Below, piece by piece: positions 55,197-63,177 of a stretch of 64,000 nucleotides of DNA (position 1 is its first letter; each line of letters begins with the position of its first letter). A program made the position numbers and the translations under genes. Under the pieces are notes generated by a model. That model was not told where the DNA came from. It was given only the letters and a program-made list of their open reading frames with translations, and ran no database searches. Origin of the DNA: Gammaproteobacteria bacterium (GTDB lineage: Bacteria; Pseudomonadota; Gammaproteobacteria; Pseudomonadales; Halieaceae); assembly GCA_030426545.1 (NCBI GenBank), contig JAUHYL010000010.1, positions 1 to 64,000 of the forward strand. The letters run 5' to 3'.

Positions 55197-55901
55197 CTAC
55201 TCAGTTCTGGAGGCTGCAAAAGCCGCACAATGCTGCACGAAACGGGCAAACAGACGTCGCTGCTCCAGTCGCTGAGGCAGGTATTCCGGATGCCACTGAA
55301 CCCCGAGTCGCAACGCACCATCGGTCGACTCAATTGCCTGTACGATACCGTCCTGGTCAAACGCGGTAGCAATCATGCCCTCACCCAGGTCCTTCACCGC
55401 CTGATCGTGCAGACTGTTTACCGAGATTTCAGCCTGACCCATGTACCGCTGAAGCATTGACGAAGCGTCCACGGACACTGCCTTACCTGGCAGGATAGTT
55501 CGACGATGAGAAGTCAGCCGACGCAATCCCAGCAGACTTTCATGCAACGTGCCGCCAGCGTGTACGTTGAGTAGTTGACAGCCCCTGCAGATGCCCAAAA
55601 CGGGAATTCCGCGCTCGTAGGCAGCGTCCAGCACCGCCAGTTCAAAGGCGTCCCGACCCCAGTCCTGCTCGACAGCGGCCGTCGACTCGCTCAGATAGAT
55701 CGCGGGATTGATGTCATCGCCACCACCGATAATGAAGCCGTCAAACATGGCATCCAGTGGGTCCGGGAGATCGCCCGTGGCCGGTGTCAGATAGCGGCCT
55801 CGCGCTCCAGCCAGTGCCAGTTGCAATCGCGTTGCCCACCAGCCAACGCGGAACAACTTTTCCGGGCCGGTGACGCCTAGGCGAACGTATTGTCTGTCCA
55901 T
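55197..55901 (-). CDS. class I glutamine-amidotransferase-like hydrolase (peptidase C26 / PuuD type)
   Basis: A 234-residue cytoplasmic enzyme of the gamma-glutamyl hydrolase family. It has GFIIGGGDDINPAIY, the nucleophile Cys105 in VLGICRGCQLLNVHAGG, and His204 and Glu206 in GVQWHPEYLP. PuuD-type members split gamma-glutamyl-GABA; others cut gamma-glutamyl or isopeptide bonds. Its ATG lies 25 bases inside the preceding amidoligase gene, so the two are strongly coupled: one would make and the other remove an amide-linked residue. Substrate unknown. Confidence 0.92.
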   Translation of the reverse strand: MDRQYVRLGVTGPEKLFRVGWWATRLQLALAGARGRYLTPATGDLPDPLDAMFDGFIIGGGDDINPAIYLSESTAAVEQDWGRDAFELAVLDAAYERGIPVLGICRGCQLLNVHAGGTLHESLLGLRRLTSHRRTILPGKAVSVDASSMLQRYMGQAEISVNSLHDQAVKDLGEGMIATAFDQDGIVQAIESTDGALRLGVQWHPEYLPQRLEQRRLFARFVQHCAAFAASRTE

Positions 55902-56875
55902 GCCTGAATGCGATCACGCCAGCGCGTATCCAGCGCTCTGGTCAAGCGCTGCAGATCTTCAGCGTACTCACTACTGAACATCGACAGGGCCTCAGCGTCT
56001 GCAGCCAGCGCTTCCAGACAAACCCAGAGGTTCCAGGGCTTGGCGACACTCCAGTCCGGCTCGTCCACGCAGCTGTTGGCGAGCCTGTAGTGAAACGCGG
56101 GGCGGGCTTTCACCAGGTTATCGTCAACCGCGCGCTTCACGGCTTCCGCATCCAGGTGTGAAAACATGGGCAGCATATCCAGCGCGCGGTTGCGGGTGGG
56201 ATTGTACTCCAGGTAGTCCGAGATCAGCTGTCCCGTGTCCGGCCGATAGGCGTCATCCAAAACTAGCAGCTTGTAGTCTTTAGGAAAGTCATCAATGTAG
56301 GGGGTAACACGCCGTGACGGATCCACCCGCCCCTTCCAGAGAATCCATTCGTACAACAATACAAACGCGCGCATGAACGCCAGTATGGTCGCAGGCTGCA
56401 GATCTGGCGGCTCGACATTCAAATGTACGCCGAACGCGTACAGAATCGAACGCCTGGTGCCTTTACAGCCAGCATGCCGCAATGCTTCGACAATCGCATC
56501 CATCGGCTGCGAGAGTGATTCAACCGGCAAAGGCGGTGCGACGATTTCACAGGGCACCAGCAACGAGGACACAGCTTCCAGGGCGTCGAACGCAATCTCC
56601 CCAGATGCACCCACGTATTGTGCCAATTCGTCCTCGTAGCCAGCCATCTCTTTCAGCAGCGCATAGTCGAGCTCAATTCGGTAGTGCCCTCCCCCTGCCA
56701 GGAAAAGCTTGTACTCTGCGCGGCTCACGCGCTTCAGTTCGCCACCCAAGGTCTTGCGCATCAGATCGGCAAGCTTGCCAATGTCCTGCCCCTGAAACTC
56801 GATCTCCACTCCCACGCGACGCAGTTCGTTGTCGTCCCGTTCCAGCCGAACTGGCGTACGCCACTCTTGTTGCAC
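55877..56875 (-). CDS. amidoligase family protein (Amidoligase_2, glutamine-synthetase-like fold)
   Basis: A 332-residue protein of the PF12224 type. The family blocks are VGVEIEFQG (21-29, glutamates that bind metal and ATP), GHYRIELDYAL (63-73), PCEIVAPPL (108-116) and FGVHLNVEP (148-156). These enzymes are related to gamma-glutamylcysteine synthetase and glutamine synthetase and are predicted to form amide bonds between an amino acid and a peptide or small molecule. The start is GTG at 56875. It overlaps the glutamine-amidotransferase-like gene by 25 bases; pairing of these two families is known from comparative genomics, but I know of no proven product. Confidence 0.85.
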   Translation of the reverse strand: MQQEWRTPVRLERDDNELRRVGVEIEFQGQDIGKLADLMRKTLGGELKRVSRAEYKLFLAGGGHYRIELDYALLKEMAGYEDELAQYVGASGEIAFDALEAVSSLLVPCEIVAPPLPVESLSQPMDAIVEALRHAGCKGTRRSILYAFGVHLNVEPPDLQPATILAFMRAFVLLYEWILWKGRVDPSRRVTPYIDDFPKDYKLLVLDDAYRPDTGQLISDYLEYNPTRNRALDMLPMFSHLDAEAVKRAVDDNLVKARPAFHYRLANSCVDEPDWSVAKPWNLWVCLEALAADAEALSMFSSEYAEDLQRLTRALDTRWRDRIQAWTDNTFA

Positions 56876-56972
56876 TAGCTTGCTCCCGGGAAATTGGAAT
56901 TTGGGCTTGAATACACAGCAGTTCGCCCGCGCACTCCCTGCTCAAGCACGTGCCCCACGTTGGTAAAGGGCC

Positions 56973-58142
56973 TCACCTGAAACGCGCTTCTATCAGTTTC
57001 AAGCCAGCCTGGTAGCGCGGAAACTGGGAAAGTACCAGCTTCAGACAAACCAGTAATGGCACCGCGACCAGGACACCGACAACTCCCCACAACCAGCCCC
57101 AGAGCATCAGCCAGAGCATGATCAGCAGCGGGTTCATGCGCATATGCAGCCCCAGCGCCTGCGGCGTGACCAACTGCGCCTCCAGTGCGTTAATTGTAAA
57201 GTATGTCACGGCGGGAACGAGCGAGGCCAAAGCCAGCCCATATTCTGCGATGCCGGCGACAGCGATGATCGTCACACCAATAATTGGCCCGACATAGGGT
57301 GCATAGTTTAGAAAAGCCACCATCATTCCCCATAGCAGCGGATCGGGGAAATCGAGCAACCATAGCGCCGCAGCCGTAGTCGCTCCCAGCAGCGCATTGA
57401 TCACACTGACCGTCAGTATGTAACGCGAGAGTTGCCTCTGCGTGTCCATCGCTATCCGCGTTAGCTTCTCACTGCGTTCGGGGTCTGTTTGCGTCTCCAC
57501 CAGAGTAGCGTACAGCGCAGGGCCGTAGATCAGGAAGAACAACACCAGGATGACGGTCGAGAGAAACTGCGCGACAAGCACTGGTGCGTCTGATAATACT
57601 CGCATGGCTACATCCATGCCGCCGCTCACCAGCCGGTTCATCAGCGGCGAGCTTGTTGATTCTTCCACTGCAGACGCGTCTGTCTCCGATTCGCTAACAC
57701 TAAACCAGTCAAGAAAACGCCCGAAGCGCGTCGGTTCCGGCGCTGTCGCGACGACCGTTGTCGTCGAAGCCCCAGGATCGAGCGCCTCGGAAAGGGTCTC
57801 CAACTGCTCATTGACCCTGGCGGTTAGTTCTGGAGCGCGCTCAATCCAGCGCTGCGCGGGCTCGACGAGCTGCGCGCCCAAAACAGCAAAGGGAACTCCC
57901 AACGCAATCATCAGCATCGGCGCAGCAAGCGCCCTAGGCAAGCGCATGCGGCCGAGCCACAGCACCGGGGGGTTCAGCAGTAACGCTAACAACATGGCCG
58001 CCACTACCGGCACCAGCAGCGAAGCGGCCTGCTGAATAGCGTACAAAAGCGCTAGCCCAACCAGTACCCACAGCGCTGTGTCGAAGCGCCTTCTCACACT
58101 CGAGGGTGACAAAGCACTCGGATCGCCATCGTGTCCCTGCAT
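56973..58142 (-). CDS. AI-2E family transporter (PerM/TqsA-like)
   Basis: A 389-residue inner-membrane protein with about seven or eight helices. It opens with FDTALWVLVGLALLYAIQQA, then PVVAAMLLALLLNPPVLWL. The C-terminal family motif runs from NYAPYVGPIIGVTIIAV to GVVGVLVAVPLLVCLKL. A periplasmic or cytoplasmic insertion near 140-180 is rich in Ser, Thr and Glu. Members export autoinducer-2 or act as ion antiporters; most are uncharacterised. It precedes the amidoligase gene by about 100 bases. Confidence 0.92.
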   Translation of the reverse strand: MQGHDGDPSALSPSSVRRRFDTALWVLVGLALLYAIQQAASLLVPVVAAMLLALLLNPPVLWLGRMRLPRALAAPMLMIALGVPFAVLGAQLVEPAQRWIERAPELTARVNEQLETLSEALDPGASTTTVVATAPEPTRFGRFLDWFSVSESETDASAVEESTSSPLMNRLVSGGMDVAMRVLSDAPVLVAQFLSTVILVLFFLIYGPALYATLVETQTDPERSEKLTRIAMDTQRQLSRYILTVSVINALLGATTAAALWLLDFPDPLLWGMMVAFLNYAPYVGPIIGVTIIAVAGIAEYGLALASLVPAVTYFTINALEAQLVTPQALGLHMRMNPLLIMLWLMLWGWLWGVVGVLVAVPLLVCLKLVLSQFPRYQAGLKLIEARFR

Positions 58143-58180
58143 AAAAGTTGCCTGCCTCTCGTGCGGCTAGTGGGCCTTGC

Positions 58181-58501
58181 CTAACTTTTTACGTCCGGAG
58201 ATTCGTGCGCGCCAAGCGCGCGAGCGCCGAACACCAGGCGAGCCAAGCTTAGCCTACCGACCCAGCCACGCGCCAGTAACACCATTCGATATAGGCTTCG
58301 CGCCGGCACGCCACTCTGGGCAGCCCCTAGAACCCTTCCAGCACAAAAGCCCACCAGTAACCCACCACTTACCATCAATATGGGAGGCGTGTGAGCCAGG
58401 CTGGCAGACAACCGCTCCAAAGAACCCGCAAGCTTGCTGCTATCGCCATCAATACGCGCACTGAGTTCATGGACTTGTCGAATCTTTTGTCGGCGAATCA
58501 T
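58181..58501 (-). CDS. small protein in YqjK-like position
   Basis: A 106-residue basic protein with one central hydrophobic helix (TPPILMVSGGLLVGFCAGRV) and an N-terminal charged helix. I do not recognise the sequence itself. It overlaps the YqjE-like gene by 35 bases and is third after the YqjD- and YqjE-like genes, the place of yqjK in E. coli. Probably a small inner-membrane accessory of that set. Confidence 0.7.
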   Translation of the reverse strand: MIRRQKIRQVHELSARIDGDSSKLAGSLERLSASLAHTPPILMVSGGLLVGFCAGRVLGAAQSGVPARSLYRMVLLARGWVGRLSLARLVFGARALGAHESPDVKS

Positions 58502-58940
58502 CGTCTTTCACCTCCTGCACAAGTCTTGCTATCTGTCCCCGCGTCTCCGGCATGCTGGCCATATGCGCCAGGTGTCGCATGCCCCGCAACGCCGCCCCCA
58601 ATGCCAGGCATTGAACCGCCAGGAACGCACCCATTCCGGCCAACACTGAGCCAACAGCGGCTCCGAAACTCCAGCTGATGAGAACTGACAGGCCCATCCA
58701 GGCACAAATGAGTAGCAGGCCCATCGTAATGGCAAGCAGCAGCATGCGGACTAGCGAGCCTGCCGCCAGCTGCATTTCTGCTGTAGCCAACTGGACGAGG
58801 CGAGTCAGCAGCGCGGACCCTTGCCCAAGCGTAGACACGCTCAGCGAGAGCACATCTTCGTCGATTTCCTGGCGCACACCAGTGGCAGCCGCGGGATGCT
58901 CTGACTGGGAGGTGGACGTGTGCAAGGACACAGGCTTCAC
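58467..58940 (-). CDS. YqjE-like / phage holin family (PF07332) membrane protein
   Basis: A 157-residue protein. After a polar N-terminus comes an amphipathic helix (LLTRLVQLATAEMQLAAGSL) and two membrane helices (MLLLAITMGLLLICAWMGL; AVGSVLAGMGAFLAVQCLAL), then a basic/acidic tail. This is the Actinobacteria_holin/YqjE pattern; despite the name it is a chromosomal inner-membrane protein. Its ATG overlaps the stop of the DUF883 gene in ATGA. Confidence 0.82.
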   Translation of the reverse strand: MKPVSLHTSTSQSEHPAAATGVRQEIDEDVLSLSVSTLGQGSALLTRLVQLATAEMQLAAGSLVRMLLLAITMGLLLICAWMGLSVLISWSFGAAVGSVLAGMGAFLAVQCLALGAALRGMRHLAHMASMPETRGQIARLVQEVKDDDSPTKDSTSP

Positions 58941-59266
58941 TTGCGCCCGAACAGGCTGGCAAGCAAAATGCCCACTGCAACGGCGATACCCAATGACTGC
59001 AGCGGCCGTTCGCGGACCGACGTCGCAAGCTCGCCGCCTGCCCGCTCCAGCTCACCCAGACCGCCTTCTGCCTTGCTCAGCAGGTTTTCAGCGGTATCGA
59101 CGCCGGCTTCACGCGCCGCGAGCTGAAGGTGCTTTCGCGCCTGCTGCAATTGGGCGTACGCTTCGTTGAACGCCTCACGCGCCGCGTCCACTTGCTCGGC
59201 ACTGCCCGGTGAACTCTGGGAACTGTCCTGGCCTGCTTTCGGGGCACTAACCTGCTCGCTGCTCAT
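58937..59266 (-). CDS. DUF883 (YqjD/ElaB) family protein
   Basis: A 109-residue protein with long charged helices (ARKHLQLAAREAGVDTAENL) and a C-terminal membrane anchor (SLGIAVAVGILLASLFGRK). YqjD and ElaB in E. coli tie ribosomes to the inner membrane in stationary phase under RpoS. It has a very strong AGGAGGAG ribosome site. First gene of the three-gene set. Confidence 0.88.
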   Translation of the reverse strand: MSSEQVSAPKAGQDSSQSSPGSAEQVDAAREAFNEAYAQLQQARKHLQLAAREAGVDTAENLLSKAEGGLGELERAGGELATSVRERPLQSLGIAVAVGILLASLFGRK

Positions 59267-59670
59267 TGTTTCTCCTCCTGCCTTCGTTAATTCACGTCAA
59301 CAACCCGAATCGCACCGTATGCATGTGGGTCGTGTGCCGGGCATCCACCCTGCACACTTCTGAGCAGCAAGTTGTGTGCCAGCACCCATGTCATTGTCAC
59401 CGGAGGCAGCCACGGCGCCCGCCCACTGTCCTATTGCCACACTTTGGGCAGGGTGATCCGCGGGAAAAGTTCTTCCGTACTCGCTAATTCTGCAAACGAT
59501 TTGTAAGAATTACATTCGCTCCAGGCCGATGTGGCAGGGTCTGAGGTGCTGGTTTTCGCCGAGAAACACGGCTTCTTCCATTAGCGGTGGCCATCGCGCA
59601 CATGCAACATGTAAGGTTTGTCCAGTACCGGACTAACATGGTGGTAATCAAGGAATATTGACGGGCAGCA
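59267..59670. other. 404-base divergent promoter region
   Basis: Separates the DUF883 set from the TVP38 gene. It holds the strong ribosome site of the DUF883 gene at its left end; an AT-richer stretch lies near 59480-59520. I see no RNA gene or clear promoter pair. Confidence 0.5.
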
Positions 59671-60408
59671 ATGAAACCCACACACAAAATAGCTGCAGTA
59701 AGCGTGCTCGCGCTGATTGTTGCATTAATCGCAGCGGGCCTGGATTTGCCCGTGAAAAACAGCGTCGGCGAACTGGTCGCCCGCGGGAAATCCTACGGCA
59801 ACTGGGCTACCCTGCCCTATCTCGCGCTTTACGTCACAGCGGCGGTGTCCGGCATGTCTCGTACACTGCTAAACATACTGGCCGGCGTAATATTTGCGCC
59901 TGCCATCGCGGTACTGGCTGTGCTTGTCGCTTCGACGGCGGCCTTTGCCACCACTTTCTGCATCGCCCGGTTCATCGCACGTGACTGGGTAGCAAAACAC
60001 CTGGAGAAAATACCGACAGCCAGCACGTTCATGGCGGCTATCGACACTTACGGTTTTCGGCTACTTGTACTGATGCGAATGAACCCACTAATTCCGGGCT
60101 TCATCAACGGCTACGGTTTCGGCCTGACTAGCATCCGGCTCGGATCATACATGCTTGCCAGCATCCTTGGCTCCATGCCCCTTTCACTGCTACACATTTA
60201 CCTCGGTTGGGCCGGTGGGGAGATGCTGCTGGCCGATGGACAGCTACCAGGCGACGTGCAACATACACTCTTGATCAGTGGATGCGTGTTGAGTTTTGCG
60301 CTGCTCGTGGTAATAAGCTGGTATGCGCAAAACACCCTGCAATCACCCCGTTACGCAGTCCAGCCCAGCGACAAGCGGGAGACGCCGCAATCCGATCCAG
60401 TGCCATAG
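59671..60408 (+). CDS. TVP38/TMEM64 (DedA-superfamily) membrane protein
   Basis: A 245-residue inner-membrane protein with about six helices. It has the SNARE-associated domain: LPYLALYVTAAVSGMSRTLL, LNILAGVIFAPAIAVLAVL, ATTFCIARFIARDWV and LLVLMRMNPLIPGFINGYGFGLT. DedA-superfamily members scramble or flip lipids and help keep envelope homeostasis. It is followed 18 bases later by the membrane-anchored C26 hydrolase, so the two may form an operon. Confidence 0.93.
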   Translation: MKPTHKIAAVSVLALIVALIAAGLDLPVKNSVGELVARGKSYGNWATLPYLALYVTAAVSGMSRTLLNILAGVIFAPAIAVLAVLVASTAAFATTFCIARFIARDWVAKHLEKIPTASTFMAAIDTYGFRLLVLMRMNPLIPGFINGYGFGLTSIRLGSYMLASILGSMPLSLLHIYLGWAGGEMLLADGQLPGDVQHTLLISGCVLSFALLVVISWYAQNTLQSPRYAVQPSDKRETPQSDPVP

Positions 60409-60426
60409 CCAGGATGTCGTAGAGAG

Positions 60427-61245
60427 ATGCCATTGAAACGTCCGTATATCTGGCTGCTGGCAAGCTGTTTGGGCTTGTGCGTACTTACCCTTGCCATTCT
60501 CTGGATGGGTGACAGTGAGGAAGCCGCTGACGCTCCCAGAGTGTTGATTTCGCTGGACAGGTCCTTGTGGAATCGTCTGCGCATGAACCGCTGGACGTAC
60601 GTGCGCGCAGCTCGCGAAGCTGGCCTGCAACCATTGTTGGTTGATTACGATTACCAACCCGCTGAGGCAAAACGACTGATGCGCGATATCGACGCACTTA
60701 TTCTAAGCGGTGGCGGTGATGTCGGAGCAAAACACTACGGTGGGGATCCTCTCATCAGCCGCGATGTTAACCCGGCCCGCGATGCCTTTGAGTTGTCCCT
60801 GCTGCGAATCGCGGAAGAAAAGGGCATCCCCGTTCTGGGCATCTGCCGCGGCGCACAACTGATCAATGTCTATTATGGCGGGACACTGGGCGACTTTCGC
60901 AAAGACGGCCCTAAATACAGCGTTCATCATAAGATCTGGGGTGGACATTCCGTGAGCCTTGCACCCGGCGCCAAACTCATCGACATCTATCGAAGTACAG
61001 AACTGGAATCCGTCGTCAGCTACCATGGTCAGTATGTGGAGCGTCCAGGACGCCACGTAGAGATTGTCGCCTTCGCACCCGACGGCACTCCCGAAGCGAT
61101 CGAGGTTGGCGAGCAATGGGGTTTCGGTATGATCGGTGTGCAGTGGCATCCGGAGGTTTGGTCCAGAGGCGATCCGCAAAAAAGGCTGTTCCGGGCTCTG
61201 GCGACTGCTGCGCAGCGTTACCGTTCTGAGACAGCGGGCGAATAG
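60427..61245 (+). CDS. membrane-anchored glutamine-amidotransferase-like hydrolase (peptidase C26)
   Basis: A 272-residue member of the same family as the gene at 55197, but with an N-terminal membrane helix (IWLLASCLGLCVLTLAILWM). The catalytic domain follows: LILSGGGDVGAKHYGG, nucleophile Cys140 in VLGICRGAQLINVYYGG, and His241 and Glu243 in GVQWHPEVW. Because the basic residues precede the helix, the enzyme domain probably faces the periplasm, unusual for a family normally in the cytoplasm. It may trim amide-linked groups from an envelope component. Substrate unknown. Confidence 0.9.
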   Translation: MPLKRPYIWLLASCLGLCVLTLAILWMGDSEEAADAPRVLISLDRSLWNRLRMNRWTYVRAAREAGLQPLLVDYDYQPAEAKRLMRDIDALILSGGGDVGAKHYGGDPLISRDVNPARDAFELSLLRIAEEKGIPVLGICRGAQLINVYYGGTLGDFRKDGPKYSVHHKIWGGHSVSLAPGAKLIDIYRSTELESVVSYHGQYVERPGRHVEIVAFAPDGTPEAIEVGEQWGFGMIGVQWHPEVWSRGDPQKRLFRALATAAQRYRSETAGE

Positions 61246-61343
61246 TTATCACCTATCGAAAGGGAAAACGAAACCCGCACCAAACAGGTGCGACACGGTC
61301 TGACCATGGCTAGAATCTTCCACTTCGAAGAGGTAACGAACCG

Positions 61344-62288
61344 ATGTCCCTGACTATCCCTAGCATCGACATTGGTGCAGGCTTGAATAAACCTGAGTGC
61401 CTGCACCAGTTGAGTGTCGCCTGCGAGCAATGGGGTATATTCGAATTGACCGGGCACGGCGTTAGCGAACGCCTGCGCAAGGAGTTGTTCGAAACGCTTG
61501 CCGCATTTTTCGTTCTGCCTCCGACCACCAAGCGCAAGCTGAGCCGAACCGCGGACAATTTCTGGGGCTACTATGATCGGGAACTGACCAAAAATCACGT
61601 GGACGCCAAAGAGATTTTTGACATGGGCGCAAACGCATCGGCGCTGGGTCAGGTTCCCTGGCCCGGGGATCTGCCAGCGTTCGAATCCGTCTTGAAACGC
61701 TGGGCCAGCGTTGTAGAAGTATTGGCGCGCGATCTTCTCAACGCGCTGTGCCTGACATTGGGCAAGCCCACCGACACCCTGGATGCCGCCTTCGGCCAGT
61801 CACATACCAGTTTTTTGCGCTTGAACCACTACCCACCGGAAACACAGCGCGCCCGCGCCGGGGAGCTGACAAACCACGATTTGGGCATACATCCCCACAC
61901 CGACGCTGGCGGGCTTACCGTATTGGCGCATGACGGAGTCCCGGGACTGCAAGTAGCCCAAGCAGGTGCCTGGCACACCGTTGTCGCAGAACCCGACAGT
62001 CTGATCATCAACATCGGCGATATGCTGCAGGTCTGGTCCAATGATCGCTTCAAGGCACCGGAACACCGCGTGCTTGCAAGCAAGGATCGTCCCCGCTACA
62101 GCGCCGCGTACTTCTACAATCCCGCCTATGAGACCGTGTGCAGACCGCTGGAAGACGATACCGCACTGCACCGCTACCGCCCCGTGTCCTGGCGCGAATT
62201 CCGGGATCAGCGCGCTGCCGGCGATTACGCTGACGTTGGGGAAGAGGTGCAGATTAGCTGGTACCGGGTTAGAGGCGAATCCGGATAA
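61344..62288 (+). CDS. isopenicillin-N-synthase-like 2-oxoglutarate/Fe(II) oxygenase
   Basis: A 314-residue oxygenase with the DIOX_N-type N-terminus (ACEQWGIFELTGHGVSERL) and a double-stranded beta-helix core. Iron ligands are His185, Asp187 (HPHTDAGGLTVL) and His241 (APEHRVLAS). The Arg251-x-Ser253 pair (RPRYSAAYF) would hold 2-oxoglutarate. Members hydroxylate or desaturate small molecules; the substrate here is unknown. GAGG lies about ten bases before the ATG. It stands alone between the C26 hydrolase and the zinc peptidase. Confidence 0.93.
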   Translation: MSLTIPSIDIGAGLNKPECLHQLSVACEQWGIFELTGHGVSERLRKELFETLAAFFVLPPTTKRKLSRTADNFWGYYDRELTKNHVDAKEIFDMGANASALGQVPWPGDLPAFESVLKRWASVVEVLARDLLNALCLTLGKPTDTLDAAFGQSHTSFLRLNHYPPETQRARAGELTNHDLGIHPHTDAGGLTVLAHDGVPGLQVAQAGAWHTVVAEPDSLIINIGDMLQVWSNDRFKAPEHRVLASKDRPRYSAAYFYNPAYETVCRPLEDDTALHRYRPVSWREFRDQRAAGDYADVGEEVQISWYRVRGESG

Positions 62289-62414
62289 TTCGATGGCGCC
62301 GAGGTTGGCTGAAGCCCGCTCGAAGCAACAAGGGCCTGGACAAGATGTGCATCAGGCATACGCCCCACCTGCGGTCGCGCACTCCCTTGCGGGCCCGCAC
62401 GGAACACTGATTCT

Positions 62415-63095
62415 ATGCTTTACCTGATCTTGCTACTGCTACTGATGCTCGCCATATACGGCCCCCAGATCTGGGTACGCCACGCTATTCGCAAGCACGG
62501 AAAAACCATTGCAGCGCTGCCCGGCACCGGCGCAGAGCTCGCCCAGCACCTTGTAGAGCGCTTTGAACTGGACGGCGTCAGCATCGAGCGTGTGGGTCGC
62601 GACGAAAACTTCTATTCACCGGTGAACAAGGTGATTGGCCTGTCACCGGATGTGTATGACGGCAAATCGCTCTCCGCGGTGGCAATTGCCGCCCACGAAG
62701 TGGGTCACGCAATTCAGTACATTCGCGGTGAACCCATCAGCCGGCTGCGGGGCCGCTATGCTGGCCGCGCGCACCTGGTGCAGAATGTGGGCATCTTCAT
62801 CATCGCGAGCGTACCGTTGATCGGCATCGTGGCGCGCAGCCCGGCGCTTATCGTTGCGCTTGTCGGTGTCGGCATTGTTGCCATGTTGGCCTCGGTAGTG
62901 TTTCACGCGCTAATACTGCCTGAGGAATTCGATGCCAGCTTTAATAAGGCACTGCCTATTCTTGCCGAGGGCTATATCACTGAAGACCAGCTTCCGGCGG
63001 CAAGGCAGGTATTGAAAGCAGCGGCACTGACCTACGTAGCGGGCGCATTATCTGACATCTTCAGCATTTGGCGCTGGATAGCGCTGCTTCGCTAG
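62415..63095 (+). CDS. membrane zinc metallopeptidase (Zn_peptidase_2 family)
   Basis: A 226-residue protein of the PF04298 type. One N-terminal helix (MLYLILLLLLMLAIYG) is followed by the HEVGH zinc site (94-98, in AIAAHEVGHAIQY) and two or three more helices (NVGIFIIASVPLIGIVA, LIVALVGVGIVAMLASVVF), with a C-terminal EEFDASFNKALPIL. Similar proteins (YugP in Bacillus) are not characterised in detail. About 125 bases separate it from the oxygenase gene. Confidence 0.9.
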   Translation: MLYLILLLLLMLAIYGPQIWVRHAIRKHGKTIAALPGTGAELAQHLVERFELDGVSIERVGRDENFYSPVNKVIGLSPDVYDGKSLSAVAIAAHEVGHAIQYIRGEPISRLRGRYAGRAHLVQNVGIFIIASVPLIGIVARSPALIVALVGVGIVAMLASVVFHALILPEEFDASFNKALPILAEGYITEDQLPAARQVLKAAALTYVAGALSDIFSIWRWIALLR

Positions 63096-63125
63096 GCGTC
63101 GGCACCGAACACGCGGAAAAGCCAC

Positions 63126-63154
63126 CTGGACTGCCTCTGGACTGCCTCTGGACT
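63126..63154. repeat. 11-base tandem repeat, about 2.6 copies
   Basis: CTGGACTGCCT occurs at 63126-63136 and 63137-63147, followed by a third partial copy CTGGACT (63148-63154). It lies just after the zinc-peptidase stop, between convergent genes. Confidence 0.75.
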
Positions 63155-63177
63155 ACGCCGCACAGGTTTACCATCGA

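Noticed and set aside
55187-55372. Short antisense frame containing LSDWSSDVC, resembling the well-known sequencing-adapter artefact peptide
   Set aside because: The DNA here encodes the conserved C-terminal part of the C26 hydrolase (HPEYLPQRLEQRRLF) in the real frame, so the resemblance is chance and not adapter contamination.
58467-58940. 'Phage holin' label as a sign of a prophage
   Set aside because: This family name covers chromosomal YqjE-like proteins; there are no phage genes, integrase or attachment sites around it.
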